A stretch of 29,209 nt of DNA from Anaerolineae bacterium (GTDB taxonomy: Bacteria > Chloroflexota > Anaerolineae > Anaerolineales > E44-bin32). Shown in pieces: positions 1 to 7,734 of this stretch. The stretch lies in assembly GCA_030598885.1 (NCBI GenBank), contig JAUVOZ010000004.1, positions 1 through 29,209 on the forward strand, read 5' to 3'. The translations under genes were made by a program, and so were the position numbers. Position 1 is the stretch's first letter, and every line of letters starts with the position of its first letter. The notes beneath the pieces are model-generated. The model searched no databases, was not told the DNA's origin, and was given only the letters and a program-made list of their open reading frames with translations.

Positions 1-1
1 G

Positions 2-538
2 ATGTGGGGATCGGTCTTTGGTTTAGTTACCAAGGATGATATGTCACAAACGACCAACAGCTTGAAGAAACTTGTGGCCTTCGAGATCGTTGCATTGGCG
101 TCCTCAGCTGCCTGCGCCATCGTGATCGCTTGGTATTTAGACCTGACCAACATCGTACCCTATGCCTTTCTTGCAATCACAATCACTGTAAATAACTTTG
201 CTGCGGCTGTCGTCTTGGGTCCGATTCTGCTATCACTCTTTTACCCGCGCGTCAAACGTTGGAATCTGATTTGGACTGATATTATGGACAAAGAAGATGT
301 GTCCAAGGGTTTTGCGGTCAACTTGGGTTCAACTTTGATGACAATCGGCGCCCTGGGCGGTTTGATCGTCGGAATCCTCGTCGCCGTTGGTGCTGCCGGG
401 CAGCAGGTGTATGGTTTTGCCGGTGAATCTGGCCAAGTTGCAGTTTGGGCTGTAGTACTGCCATTCATTCTGCTAATTGTAGTTGCCAGCTTCATGCTCT
501 CAGGACAGGAGCAATTTGTAGAAGAAGTTATGGATTAG
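2..538 (+). CDS. C-terminal part of a polytopic membrane protein, possibly an ECF transporter S component (partial at left edge)
   Basis: The window starts one base before this reading frame, so the true start is probably upstream and only the C-terminal part (178 codons) is visible. There are about four hydrophobic segments: roughly residues 24-46, 50-80, 107-133 and 147-168. They are joined by short charged loops, including one rich in D/E/K near residues 92-102. This resembles the substrate-specific S component of energy-coupling-factor vitamin/metabolite transporters, but no binding motif identifies the family, and any small polytopic permease remains possible. A strong hairpin follows the stop, so it is probably the last gene of an upstream operon rather than part of the mtaD unit. 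The substrate is unknown. Confidence 0.5.
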   Translation: MWGSVFGLVTKDDMSQTTNSLKKLVAFEIVALASSAACAIVIAWYLDLTNIVPYAFLAITITVNNFAAAVVLGPILLSLFYPRVKRWNLIWTDIMDKEDVSKGFAVNLGSTLMTIGALGGLIVGILVAVGAAGQQVYGFAGESGQVAVWAVVLPFILLIVVASFMLSGQEQFVEEVMD

Positions 539-567
539 GTAATCCATATCAGCTCGTGTCCAACACT

Positions 568-597
568 CTTCGGGGCGGGAAATTACCCGCCCCGAAG
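568..597 (+). terminator. Strong intergenic hairpin after the membrane-protein gene
   Basis: A perfect 12-bp stem (CTTCGGGGCGGG pairing with CCCGCCCCGAAG) encloses a 6-nt AT-rich loop, 30 nt after the stop codon. There is no run of T after the stem, only TTC. It is therefore either an imperfect intrinsic terminator or an mRNA 3'-end stabiliser. Confidence 0.6.
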
Positions 598-686
598 TTC
601 ATGTCCCGCTCATCGAACATGCTTTGTAGAACCACGCTCGTATGTAAACCCTTTAAATTGCGATAATAACCATAGGGGATATTGAA

Positions 687-1994
687 ATGGAGCCATTAAA
701 GAACATTGATGTTTTGATCGATGGGGGGATGATTCTATCGATGAACAAAGACCGCCAAGTAATTGATAAGGGAGCAATTGCGATTTCGGGCGATTCGATC
801 GTTCAGGTTTTCTCATCGGATCAGCTCTCAAAAGATCAAGCGGCCAAAAAAGTAATTAATGCCGAAGGTATGGTGGTGATACCAGGTCTCATCAACGCAC
901 ATAGTCATTTGGCGATGACCTTGTTTCGGGGTCTGTTGGAGGACTTAGAATTACATCGTTGGTTGGAAAAAGTATGGAAGTATGAACTCTCTTCTCTCAA
1001 CGAGGAGAATGTTTGCGTGGGATCAAAATTAGCGCTTGCGGAAATGATACGTGGTGGAGTGACCTGTGCCCATGATATGTATTGGTATTACGAAGCGGTC
1101 ATGGCATTATCGGAAGAAATCGGTTTTCGGTTGATCTCCGGCCCACCGATCACAGGTATTGGCGGGTTGGATTTTGATAGTATGGTTGCTCAAGCTCGAA
1201 ATGTATTGGAAAACGCGGAAAAATACCACTATGTAATCCCCATCATTCAGGCCCACAGCACATATACAACCACGCCAAGAATGATGGACACCGTATTGGA
1301 GTTGAAGGAAGAATTTGGTGTTGCCTTTACAACCCATGCCTCGGAGAATAAATCTGAAGTTGAAGATGTAACCGAAAGGTTTGGTCTAACCCCGATCGAA
1401 TTATTGCAATCCTACAAATTATTAGATGATAAAACGATACTCGCCCATTGTGTGCAGTTAAATGATGAAGAGATAGAAATGTTAAGCGAAAGTGGGACCC
1501 ATGTCGCTCATTGCCCCGAAAGCAATCTGAAATTAGGGGCTGGGATTGCACGCATCGGCGAAATGCTAGAAGCCGGTATAAATGTTTGTATTGGCACCGA
1601 TGGTCCGGCTTCAAACAACGACCTTGATTTGTTTGGGGAGATGAGAACCGCGGCATTGGTGCAGAAGGGTTTATATAATGATCCGAAGATTCTCAAGGCA
1701 ATAGAAGTTCTGGAAATGGCAACCATCAACGGTGCCAAGGCCTATGGTATTGATCACCTTACTGGTTCTATAGAACCAGGTAAAAAAGCGGATATCGTTT
1801 TAGTGGATTTCCGGAAAACACACCTAACCCCTCGTAATGATGTTTATGCTAATCTGGTTTATTCTGCGACCAAAGCAGATGTATCTACAGTGTTGATTGA
1901 TGGACGGCTTCAAATGGAAGCTGGTGAATTGGTCGCATTTGACGAAGATGCTCTTATGGCGGATGTGCAATCTATCAGTGACAAATTTGAATAA
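687..1994 (+). CDS. mtaD: 5'-methylthioadenosine / S-adenosylhomocysteine deaminase (amidohydrolase family)
   Basis: This is a cytosolic metal-dependent deaminase of 435 aa, the usual family size. It converts MTA to methylthioinosine and SAH to S-inosylhomocysteine, clearing the by-products of SAM use. Visible active-site residues are the H72-S-H74 metal pair (NAHSHLAMTLFRG), H190, H217 and E220 in TTHASE, H254 in LAHC and D305 in GTDG. Their spacing matches the Thermotoga MTA/SAH deaminase pattern. The HCPESNLKLGAGIA and GPASNNDLDLF stretches are typical of this subgroup rather than of guanine or cytosine deaminases. The start is fixed by AGGGGAT 6 nt upstream of ATG. The next gene follows after 56 nt on the same strand, so co-transcription with the PLP enzyme is likely. 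Sequence cannot separate MTA from SAH preference. Confidence 0.9.
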   Translation: MEPLKNIDVLIDGGMILSMNKDRQVIDKGAIAISGDSIVQVFSSDQLSKDQAAKKVINAEGMVVIPGLINAHSHLAMTLFRGLLEDLELHRWLEKVWKYELSSLNEENVCVGSKLALAEMIRGGVTCAHDMYWYYEAVMALSEEIGFRLISGPPITGIGGLDFDSMVAQARNVLENAEKYHYVIPIIQAHSTYTTTPRMMDTVLELKEEFGVAFTTHASENKSEVEDVTERFGLTPIELLQSYKLLDDKTILAHCVQLNDEEIEMLSESGTHVAHCPESNLKLGAGIARIGEMLEAGINVCIGTDGPASNNDLDLFGEMRTAALVQKGLYNDPKILKAIEVLEMATINGAKAYGIDHLTGSIEPGKKADIVLVDFRKTHLTPRNDVYANLVYSATKADVSTVLIDGRLQMEAGELVAFDEDALMADVQSISDKFE

Positions 1995-2050
1995 TGCAGA
2001 ATATTATCTGATACTAACCGTCGCGACCAAGGAAGTTCGTAGGAGTAACT

Positions 2051-3307
2051 ATGAAAAAACTCATCCACAAAATCGGCTTGAGTACATTGGTAACTCATTA
2101 TGGTGAGGGTGACAATCCCCTCCATGCTCACATCTCTCCAATCTTTCAAACCTCCACTTTTACCTTTCCCGATGTCCAAACCGGAGCTGATATTTTCGCC
2201 GGCAAGAATGAAGGATTTAGTTATACCCGTGCGGATAATCCCAATGCCAGACAGTTGGCATCAAAGATAGCGGTTTTGGAAGGTATTGATCTGGTAAAGG
2301 AAAACCAGGAAGCGTGTATTACTGATTTAGTTGCCGGAAAAGTTTTTTCTTCTGGGATGGCGGCGATTACGACAACCGTGCTGGCTCTGGTTAAAGCCGG
2401 CGGCACGATCATTTCTCAGGAAATGCTTTATGGGAATGCCTATGTCTTAATGAAAAAAATAGCACCAATGTATGACATAAATGTCGTCTGGGTCGATGGC
2501 AGGGATATGGAAAGCTGGGAAGCGGCTTTTGATAAGAACCCGGAAGCAGGTCTGGTCTATATTGAAACGCCAGCAAATCCAACGATGGAAATAGTGGATA
2601 TTGCCGGAGTCTCGGAATTAGCGCATGCGAAAAACGCGTGGGTGATTGCCGATAATACATTCTCAACACCTTACTGTCAGCGACCGTTAACTCTGGGTGC
2701 GGATATCGTTGCCCATTCGACCACCAAGTATCTCTCAGGACACGGTCTCATTATCGGTGGAGCGATTGCGACAAGACATCCCGATTTCTTGGACCCACAA
2801 AAATCTCGGTTTATGACGGCGGTTAAGGTATTCGGTGGTTCTCCTAGCCCGTTTGATACATGGTTGACCAATATTGGATTAAAAACCTTTGAATTACGTA
2901 TGCAACGGCATGTTGAAAACGCCTCGATTATTGCTAATTGGTTAACGGATCACCCAAAGGTGTCGCGAGTCTATTACCCAGGACTAAAAGACTTCCCTGG
3001 TCATGATCTGGCCAAGAAACAGATGTTCAATGGATATGGGGGCATGCTTTCGTTTGAACTGAGAGGTGGCTTTGATGCCGGTGTAGAATTAATGCAGAAT
3101 TTAGATATCATCACCCTCGCGGTGAGTTTAGGAAACGTGGATTCATTGATCCAACATCCGGCAAGTATGACTCATGCAGCACTGTCCCCAGAAGAACGGT
3201 TAAAATTCGGAATCACAGACGCTTTGGTTCGATTCTCGGTGGGGATAGAAACAGTTGAAGATTTGATCTCCGATTTAGACCAGGGCTTGGAACTTGTTTC
3301 CGGATAA
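2051..3307 (+). CDS. Cys/Met-metabolism PLP-dependent enzyme (methionine gamma-lyase / O-acetylhomoserine sulfhydrylase type)
   Basis: This is a 418-aa fold-type I PLP enzyme of the Cys/Met metabolism family. It carries the phosphate-binding SYTR motif (Y58, R60), SSGMAAI near 100-106, the cofactor aspartate in DNTFSTPY (D201), the PLP lysine K226 in HSTTKYLSGHG, and the C-terminal SLGNVDSLIQHPASMTH signature. Position 129 in LYGNAY is Asn, where Pseudomonas methionine gamma-lyase has its active-site Cys. This leaves open whether it cleaves methionine to methanethiol, or uses sulfide or methanethiol to make homocysteine or methionine. There is a short extra segment (about residues 81-97) before SSGMAAI. 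AGGAG lies 5 nt before ATG. The position after mtaD and before a class II aldolase supports a role in sulfur amino-acid salvage (inference). Confidence 0.85.
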   Translation: MKKLIHKIGLSTLVTHYGEGDNPLHAHISPIFQTSTFTFPDVQTGADIFAGKNEGFSYTRADNPNARQLASKIAVLEGIDLVKENQEACITDLVAGKVFSSGMAAITTTVLALVKAGGTIISQEMLYGNAYVLMKKIAPMYDINVVWVDGRDMESWEAAFDKNPEAGLVYIETPANPTMEIVDIAGVSELAHAKNAWVIADNTFSTPYCQRPLTLGADIVAHSTTKYLSGHGLIIGGAIATRHPDFLDPQKSRFMTAVKVFGGSPSPFDTWLTNIGLKTFELRMQRHVENASIIANWLTDHPKVSRVYYPGLKDFPGHDLAKKQMFNGYGGMLSFELRGGFDAGVELMQNLDIITLAVSLGNVDSLIQHPASMTHAALSPEERLKFGITDALVRFSVGIETVEDLISDLDQGLELVSG

Positions 3308-3357
3308 TCATAATGATGAGTGCACTAAAAAAACTACCATCGAGAAGTGGAGAGGGG

Positions 3358-3381
3358 TTGACTTTTTTTCAGTGGAGTCAA
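3358..3381 (+). promoter_or_regulatory. TTGACT/AGTCAA inverted repeat in the aldolase leader, possible promoter or operator
   Basis: In the 122-nt spacer before the class II aldolase, TTGACT resembles a -35 box. It is mirrored 12 nt later by AGTCAA, giving a 6-bp inverted repeat around a T-tract. No convincing -10 box at the right spacing is visible, so this is only a candidate control site. Confidence 0.25.
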
Positions 3382-3429
3382 TGATCTATTCGCTGTCATA
3401 TGAGCGAGTAAAGGCTCGGGAGTGTTTTT

Positions 3430-4062
3430 ATGAAGTATCAATCCATTCGTAAGCAGCTTTTTGAAACTGTAATCAAAGCCAATGAAGTTGACCTGATCCG
3501 GATGTCAGCCGGAAATATCAGTACCAGAGCCGGTGAAGGCCTGGTAGCTATTACCCCCAGTGGGGTTGAGTATCGCCAAATGAAATTGGAGGATATCTCA
3601 ATTGTTGATTTGGAGGGCAATTTAATCGATGGTTTGACTCCATCATCTGAAACACCCATGCACACAGCCATTTACAAGAATTTATCTGAAGTGGAGGGTA
3701 TTTGTCATACCCATTCATCCTATGCGATCACATTTGCGATGTTAGGGGAAGAAATACCAGTGGTTAATATAGAATTAATGGCTTGTGGCGCCCCAATCCC
3801 TGTGGCACCTTGGGCTTGCCCCGGCACAGATAAAGCTGGTGAGGTCACGGTTGAGCTATTCAAAAGCCACCCGGATTTAAAAGTAGTTCTTTTAAGGAAC
3901 CATGGATTGGTATCCATCGGGAAAGATCTTGATCATGCTTTTGCCATGGCTTTTAATGCTGAGGTGGGTTTCCAGGCTTATCACCAAGCAATAATGGTTG
4001 GAAAACCACAACCTTTAACCGAAACCCAACTTGCGGAGATAAAAACCATTTATGGCAAATAG
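3430..4062 (+). CDS. Class II aldolase/adducin family protein (fuculose-phosphate-aldolase-like)
   Basis: A zinc-dependent aldolase-fold protein of 210 aa, the standard length for bacterial L-fuculose-1-phosphate aldolases. Motifs in order are SAGNIS (phosphate binding, 26-31), TPSGVEY (42-48), PSSETPMH with E74, HTHSSYA with zinc ligands H93 and H95, and RNHG with H158. The zinc-site spacing is almost identical to E. coli FucA (E73, H92, H94, H155). Family members cleave phosphorylated sugars into DHAP plus an aldehyde. Some act on 5-methylthioribulose-1-P or 5-deoxyribulose-1-P in the DHAP shunt, and others are dehydratases (MtnB). Being 122 nt downstream of mtaD and the PLP enzyme makes a methylthio-sugar substrate attractive, but this is inference. 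The start ATG follows GGGAG at 6 nt. Confidence 0.85.
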   Translation: MKYQSIRKQLFETVIKANEVDLIRMSAGNISTRAGEGLVAITPSGVEYRQMKLEDISIVDLEGNLIDGLTPSSETPMHTAIYKNLSEVEGICHTHSSYAITFAMLGEEIPVVNIELMACGAPIPVAPWACPGTDKAGEVTVELFKSHPDLKVVLLRNHGLVSIGKDLDHAFAMAFNAEVGFQAYHQAIMVGKPQPLTETQLAEIKTIYGK

Positions 4063-4124
4063 ATAAAGGGTCATTGCCCGGTTATTCTCCCACAAGGTCA
4101 AGAATTCTCGACAGGTCATTAAAC

Positions 4125-4952
4125 ATGCAACCACCTCAACCCATCCTTGTTCCTGGGTTATTCCCAATTCTGTTAGACGAACTCATCTCTCTCCTTAAAG
4201 GTTTGACCAAAGCAGAATGGGATTTGCCGACCATCTGTTCATCATGGTCGGTCAAAGATGTCGCATTACATCTTCTTGGTGGGGATATTGGTATTCTTTC
4301 CTGGAAAAGAGATGGGTATTCCCCATTGCCTTCGATTAATTCCTGGGATCACTTAGTCAGCCTGGTCAATGAACAAAATGAATTATGGGTGAAAGGTACA
4401 CAACGGATTGGCCCCCCACTAATTCTCGACCTGTTGAAATTCACCGGTGATCAAGTATCAAGTTATTTTCAGTCGCTCGACCCTTTTACGATTGGAGGTC
4501 CAGTTGATTGGGTCAGTCCAGAGCCCGCTCCTGTTTGGCTGGATCTGGCTCGAGAATATACAGAGAGATGGCATCATCAACAACATATCCGTGATGCAGT
4601 CGGCAAACCTGGTTTAAAAGAGCAGAAATTCCTGTCACCAGTTCTCGATACTTTCATACTAGCATTACCAAGAACTTTTAAGAAAGTAAAAGCAAAGAAT
4701 GGAACCTCGATCGTAATCAGCATCACAGGTTCTGTAAGAAAACAATGGACATTGAATATTAATTTCGGTGAATGGCGACTATATGAAGGAAGTGCCGGAG
4801 ACTATCAAGTCAATGTTGTTATCGAAGATGATGTGGCGTGGAGAATTTTTACCAATGAAATATCACCGGTTGAAGCAAACAAACGAGTTCAAATCGAAGG
4901 GAACCAACAGCTGGGGCAAAAGGTATTAGAAACTGTATCAATTATTGCCTAA
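4125..4952 (+). CDS. DinB-like / maleylpyruvate isomerase family protein (mycothiol-dependent-enzyme superfamily)
   Basis: The N-terminal half (about 1-160) looks like a DinB four-helix metal-binding domain of the MDMPI_N type. The putative metal ligands are H49 in the WSVKDVALHLL motif and E147 plus H151 in YTERWHHQQHIRDA, matching the His + E-x3-H pattern of maleylpyruvate isomerase. The C-terminal part (about 180-275) resembles the SCP2-like domain common in this family. I choose ATG at 4125 (275 aa, starting MQPPQP) over the upstream in-frame TTG at 4074, because that TTG is only 3 nt from its AAAGGG and adds a segment unlike the family. It follows the aldolase by 62 nt and is probably in the same transcript. 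The thiol cofactor and substrate are unknown. Confidence 0.75.
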   Translation: MQPPQPILVPGLFPILLDELISLLKGLTKAEWDLPTICSSWSVKDVALHLLGGDIGILSWKRDGYSPLPSINSWDHLVSLVNEQNELWVKGTQRIGPPLILDLLKFTGDQVSSYFQSLDPFTIGGPVDWVSPEPAPVWLDLAREYTERWHHQQHIRDAVGKPGLKEQKFLSPVLDTFILALPRTFKKVKAKNGTSIVISITGSVRKQWTLNINFGEWRLYEGSAGDYQVNVVIEDDVAWRIFTNEISPVEANKRVQIEGNQQLGQKVLETVSIIA

Positions 4953-5125
4953 TGCAATCAGGACAAGTATCGAATTCTCTAACAATATTCTTTTAGAAAG
5001 AAGCAAGGGCACTTAATCGTCTTTATTTGTATCCGGAAATTTTCCAAGCAACCTTCCCTAAGTTTCGTCTGGTTGCGTGGCTTTCTTAATTGCCTGAAGC
5101 TAGAATCTTCTTGCGGAGGGAAAAA

Positions 5126-5683
5126 ATGGAGCTAGTCCCTACTCTCAAAATTGGATGGCTCAACGGGTGGATTTTATTATGTTTGCTGTGTTTGATTGAG
5201 GGTTTCTTACTTATAGTCTTTCCTAAAGATGTGGTGACTCGGCTGTTTGATCGGTCCGGCTGGGATAAAAAGCAGAGAACGTTCACCGTTATCGGAAAGC
5301 TGTTTTCACTTGCTTGTTTGATCCTAATTATCCTCACTCCGTTAAAAATCGGTTCCAGCGCTTTGGTCGTGGGAACGATTCTGTATATCCTAGGCTTGGT
5401 TGGACTCATTATTGCCATATTAAACTTCAGAAACACACCACTCGGTCAACCGGTTACTGGGGGACTCTATAGATTATCACGCCATCCGCAGATACTCATG
5501 TTATTCATCTTGTTCATGGGGATTTGTGTTGCGATAGGATCATGGCTCGCACTACTCGTGTTGATGATATCCAAGCTAGTCCAGCATTTAGGAATCCTTG
5601 CAGAGGAAGAAGTTTGCTTGGAACGATATGGCGATTCATATCGTACCTACATGAAACGTGTGCCCCGTTATTTCCTGTTTTAA
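5126..5683 (+). CDS. Isoprenylcysteine carboxyl methyltransferase / PEMT-like membrane methyltransferase
   Basis: An integral membrane protein of 185 aa with about five hydrophobic segments. The C-terminal third carries the ICMT/PEMT-type signature: GGLYRLSRHPQ (phosphate/SAM-site arginine and RHPQ) and, near the end, the acidic EEEVCLERYGDSYRTYMKRV stretch. Family members transfer a methyl group from SAM to a membrane-associated acceptor (lipid, prenylcysteine or small molecule), but the acceptor here cannot be read from sequence. The start is ATG at 5126, preceded by GGAGGG at 5 nt. An upstream in-frame TTG at 5090 lacks this support. It converges on the lipoprotein gene. Confidence 0.7.
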   Translation: MELVPTLKIGWLNGWILLCLLCLIEGFLLIVFPKDVVTRLFDRSGWDKKQRTFTVIGKLFSLACLILIILTPLKIGSSALVVGTILYILGLVGLIIAILNFRNTPLGQPVTGGLYRLSRHPQILMLFILFMGICVAIGSWLALLVLMISKLVQHLGILAEEEVCLERYGDSYRTYMKRVPRYFLF

Positions 5684-5756
5684 TGTCTTCACCGTAACAA
5701 CAATCATCTCCCAAATTAAATCAAGCGGGATGATCTTCTGACGGTCTGCTATTACC

Positions 5757-7370
5757 TTAAGGGAATTGGCTAAGGATCTCAGCCATATTAACTCGGACAA
5801 CACTCAATCTACCAACGTCTAATTCGACGAAATAAGCCAATGTCTCTGCTCGGTTAAGTTTAACGTCATGTGGACCACATAAACCTGTTACCAGAACAAT
5901 CTTCTCCCCATACGCGGATGAGTCGGGATCAACATTGAAAACACTCAGACTGCCATCGCAACTCCCCTCATGACCAAACTCGGTAACCAATGCCACTCTC
6001 CCGTCTGATGTGAGGGTGATGTCGGTTGCACCTAAAATAGCCTCCGCCGACACGGTGGTAACCTCCCCGGTTGCAATATCTACACTCAAGAGATCACCTT
6101 TGGGGTATTCTCCTTCCTGCGCGGGTACAGTGACAACATAAGCCATCGTCTCCGCCTGATTTACAGCCACCGCGAAGGGTTCTTTCAGTCCGGATACAAC
6201 TGGCTTGACTACGCTGGTCGCCAAATTCACTTCGAATAAACCACCTTGCGCCAGATCCACGATAAAGCCGCCTTTCTCGTCCTGACTAAGCACGAAATTG
6301 GTGGGGTGGACTAATTCATCTACAACTGTCACTACCTCGCCGGTTTCAAAATACAGTCGGGTGATAATGTTTTGGCCCACTGATGAACCGTCTGCTCTGG
6401 TTTCACGACTCAAGTAAGCCATCGTCTCATCCTGGTTTACGTCTACATCGTTGAGGACATAGATATCCTCTTTGACGACTCCTGTCTCCCCAAATCTGGC
6501 TGATTGCGCATCGACATTAACTGTAATCAACTCACCAGAGAATTCATTGATAACGTAAACGTGTGTCTCTAATTCATTGATCTCTAAACCTCGTGCCCCA
6601 GCGAAACTTCGATCATTAATGATGAAAGGCGCACTGACCGCCTCCGAGAACGGCATAAACAACCAATGATGGTATTGTTCGTTGTAAGTCATCTCCAACT
6701 CATTCGTTCTGATGATGGAGATGGGTCCCATATCGTCCACAACATACCATTCTTCCTCGCAGCAAGTTCCGCCCATCACCCGAATACTTTTCAGAATAAA
6801 TTGATTAGATCCACCCAGGAAGGTGAGCGGCATTTTAAATTCGATCACTTCACCTTCGGCTGACGAGGTATTAGCCAATAAACCCCAAACCGGATCGCCG
6901 GATGTTAAATCCCCTAAATCATGCTCACCGGCGCCTGGCCGGAATGTCACCTCGTAATCCTGATCCCCATCACTGTTAACATCGATGTGCAGATCGATCT
7001 GAACATATTCCTTTATCTCACCATAGCCTTCAAGCATCAAGTAGAAGTATTGATCGTTGCTGAAGGCTCGAACACCCTTGAGATCGAACCCGCCCTGATC
7101 GGCGTCGTCTTCCCAATCGGTCAGCAGGATCGGATACTCAACCCAATCACCTGCCTGGCCATCAATGAGAACCCTGGTTGTTGTCGGCTCTGGCGGTGTA
7201 GCTGTTTTAACTGGCGTGATTGAGGGTACGACTCTTTCAGATGGCGGCGGCGTGATGGTGATCGGCCCACCGAAGAGCGGCATAGTTGGTGTGTCGAGTT
7301 TGCATGCCGACAACAACGAGAACGACAACAGGGTGAAACCAGCTAGCATCAACCTCATTCTAATTCTCAT
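5757..7370 (-). CDS. Secreted lipoprotein with calcium-loop domain and C-terminal beta-propeller
   Basis: The 537-aa protein begins with a type II signal peptide. A basic N-terminus and hydrophobic core end in the lipobox LLSAC, so C23 should be lipidated and the protein anchored on the outer face of the membrane. A Pro/Thr-rich linker (about 30-66) follows, then a beta-rich domain (about 68-230) containing DVNSDGDQD at 130-138, a calcium-loop pattern like that of dockerins and CBM9-like domains. From about residue 260 there are repeated blade-like units with motifs such as (A)ETMAYVV and ETLAYFV, typical of YVTN/NHL-type propellers. The ATG at 7370 has GAGGGGA close upstream. An in-frame TTG at 7400 would put ten residues before the signal peptide and is less likely. 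The function (binding or sensing) is not recognisable. Confidence 0.75.
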   Translation of the reverse strand: MRIRMRLMLAGFTLLSFSLLSACKLDTPTMPLFGGPITITPPPSERVVPSITPVKTATPPEPTTTRVLIDGQAGDWVEYPILLTDWEDDADQGGFDLKGVRAFSNDQYFYLMLEGYGEIKEYVQIDLHIDVNSDGDQDYEVTFRPGAGEHDLGDLTSGDPVWGLLANTSSAEGEVIEFKMPLTFLGGSNQFILKSIRVMGGTCCEEEWYVVDDMGPISIIRTNELEMTYNEQYHHWLFMPFSEAVSAPFIINDRSFAGARGLEINELETHVYVINEFSGELITVNVDAQSARFGETGVVKEDIYVLNDVDVNQDETMAYLSRETRADGSSVGQNIITRLYFETGEVVTVVDELVHPTNFVLSQDEKGGFIVDLAQGGLFEVNLATSVVKPVVSGLKEPFAVAVNQAETMAYVVTVPAQEGEYPKGDLLSVDIATGEVTTVSAEAILGATDITLTSDGRVALVTEFGHEGSCDGSLSVFNVDPDSSAYGEKIVLVTGLCGPHDVKLNRAETLAYFVELDVGRLSVVRVNMAEILSQFP

Positions 7371-7734
7371 GATCTTCCCCTCTGGGAGAAATAACCTCAA
7401 CTACCTTGATACTGATGAAAGGGATACTACGCTTTCATAACCTTTAGTTTGCCAAAACTCATCTCCCAATGTAATAGGTATTTTGGGGGGGATAGAATTT
7501 TGGATACACATCCCATATCAACTTCACACGAATATCCCTTGGGAGTAATCACAGATTATGTTCAGTATCATTTTTACGCAAGGGGGGATAAGTTAGCGAT
7601 ACAAGAATAACTTGATGCTCATGTCTTTTTATTGTTATCCTCACATTCGCTCATGGGAATTAACGTATATGGCATAAATTGAAAAGGAAGAGTATTCTTC
7701 CCGTCAACAAGGTTGCAGAGGGAGGCGAATCGAA
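7371..7734. other. Divergent intergenic region between lipoprotein and zinc-ribbon genes
   Basis: About 360 nt separate two divergent genes, so both promoters should lie here. I see AT-rich patches (for example around 7660-7680, GGCATAAATT) but no convincing paired -35/-10 boxes. There is no RNA gene, long ORF or notable repeat. Confidence 0.4.

Noticed and set aside
568..686. A SAM- or SAH-type riboswitch ahead of mtaD
   Set aside because: Only a simple perfect hairpin is present in the 148-nt spacer. I see none of the conserved cores of these riboswitches, and the hairpin is better explained as the end of the upstream gene.
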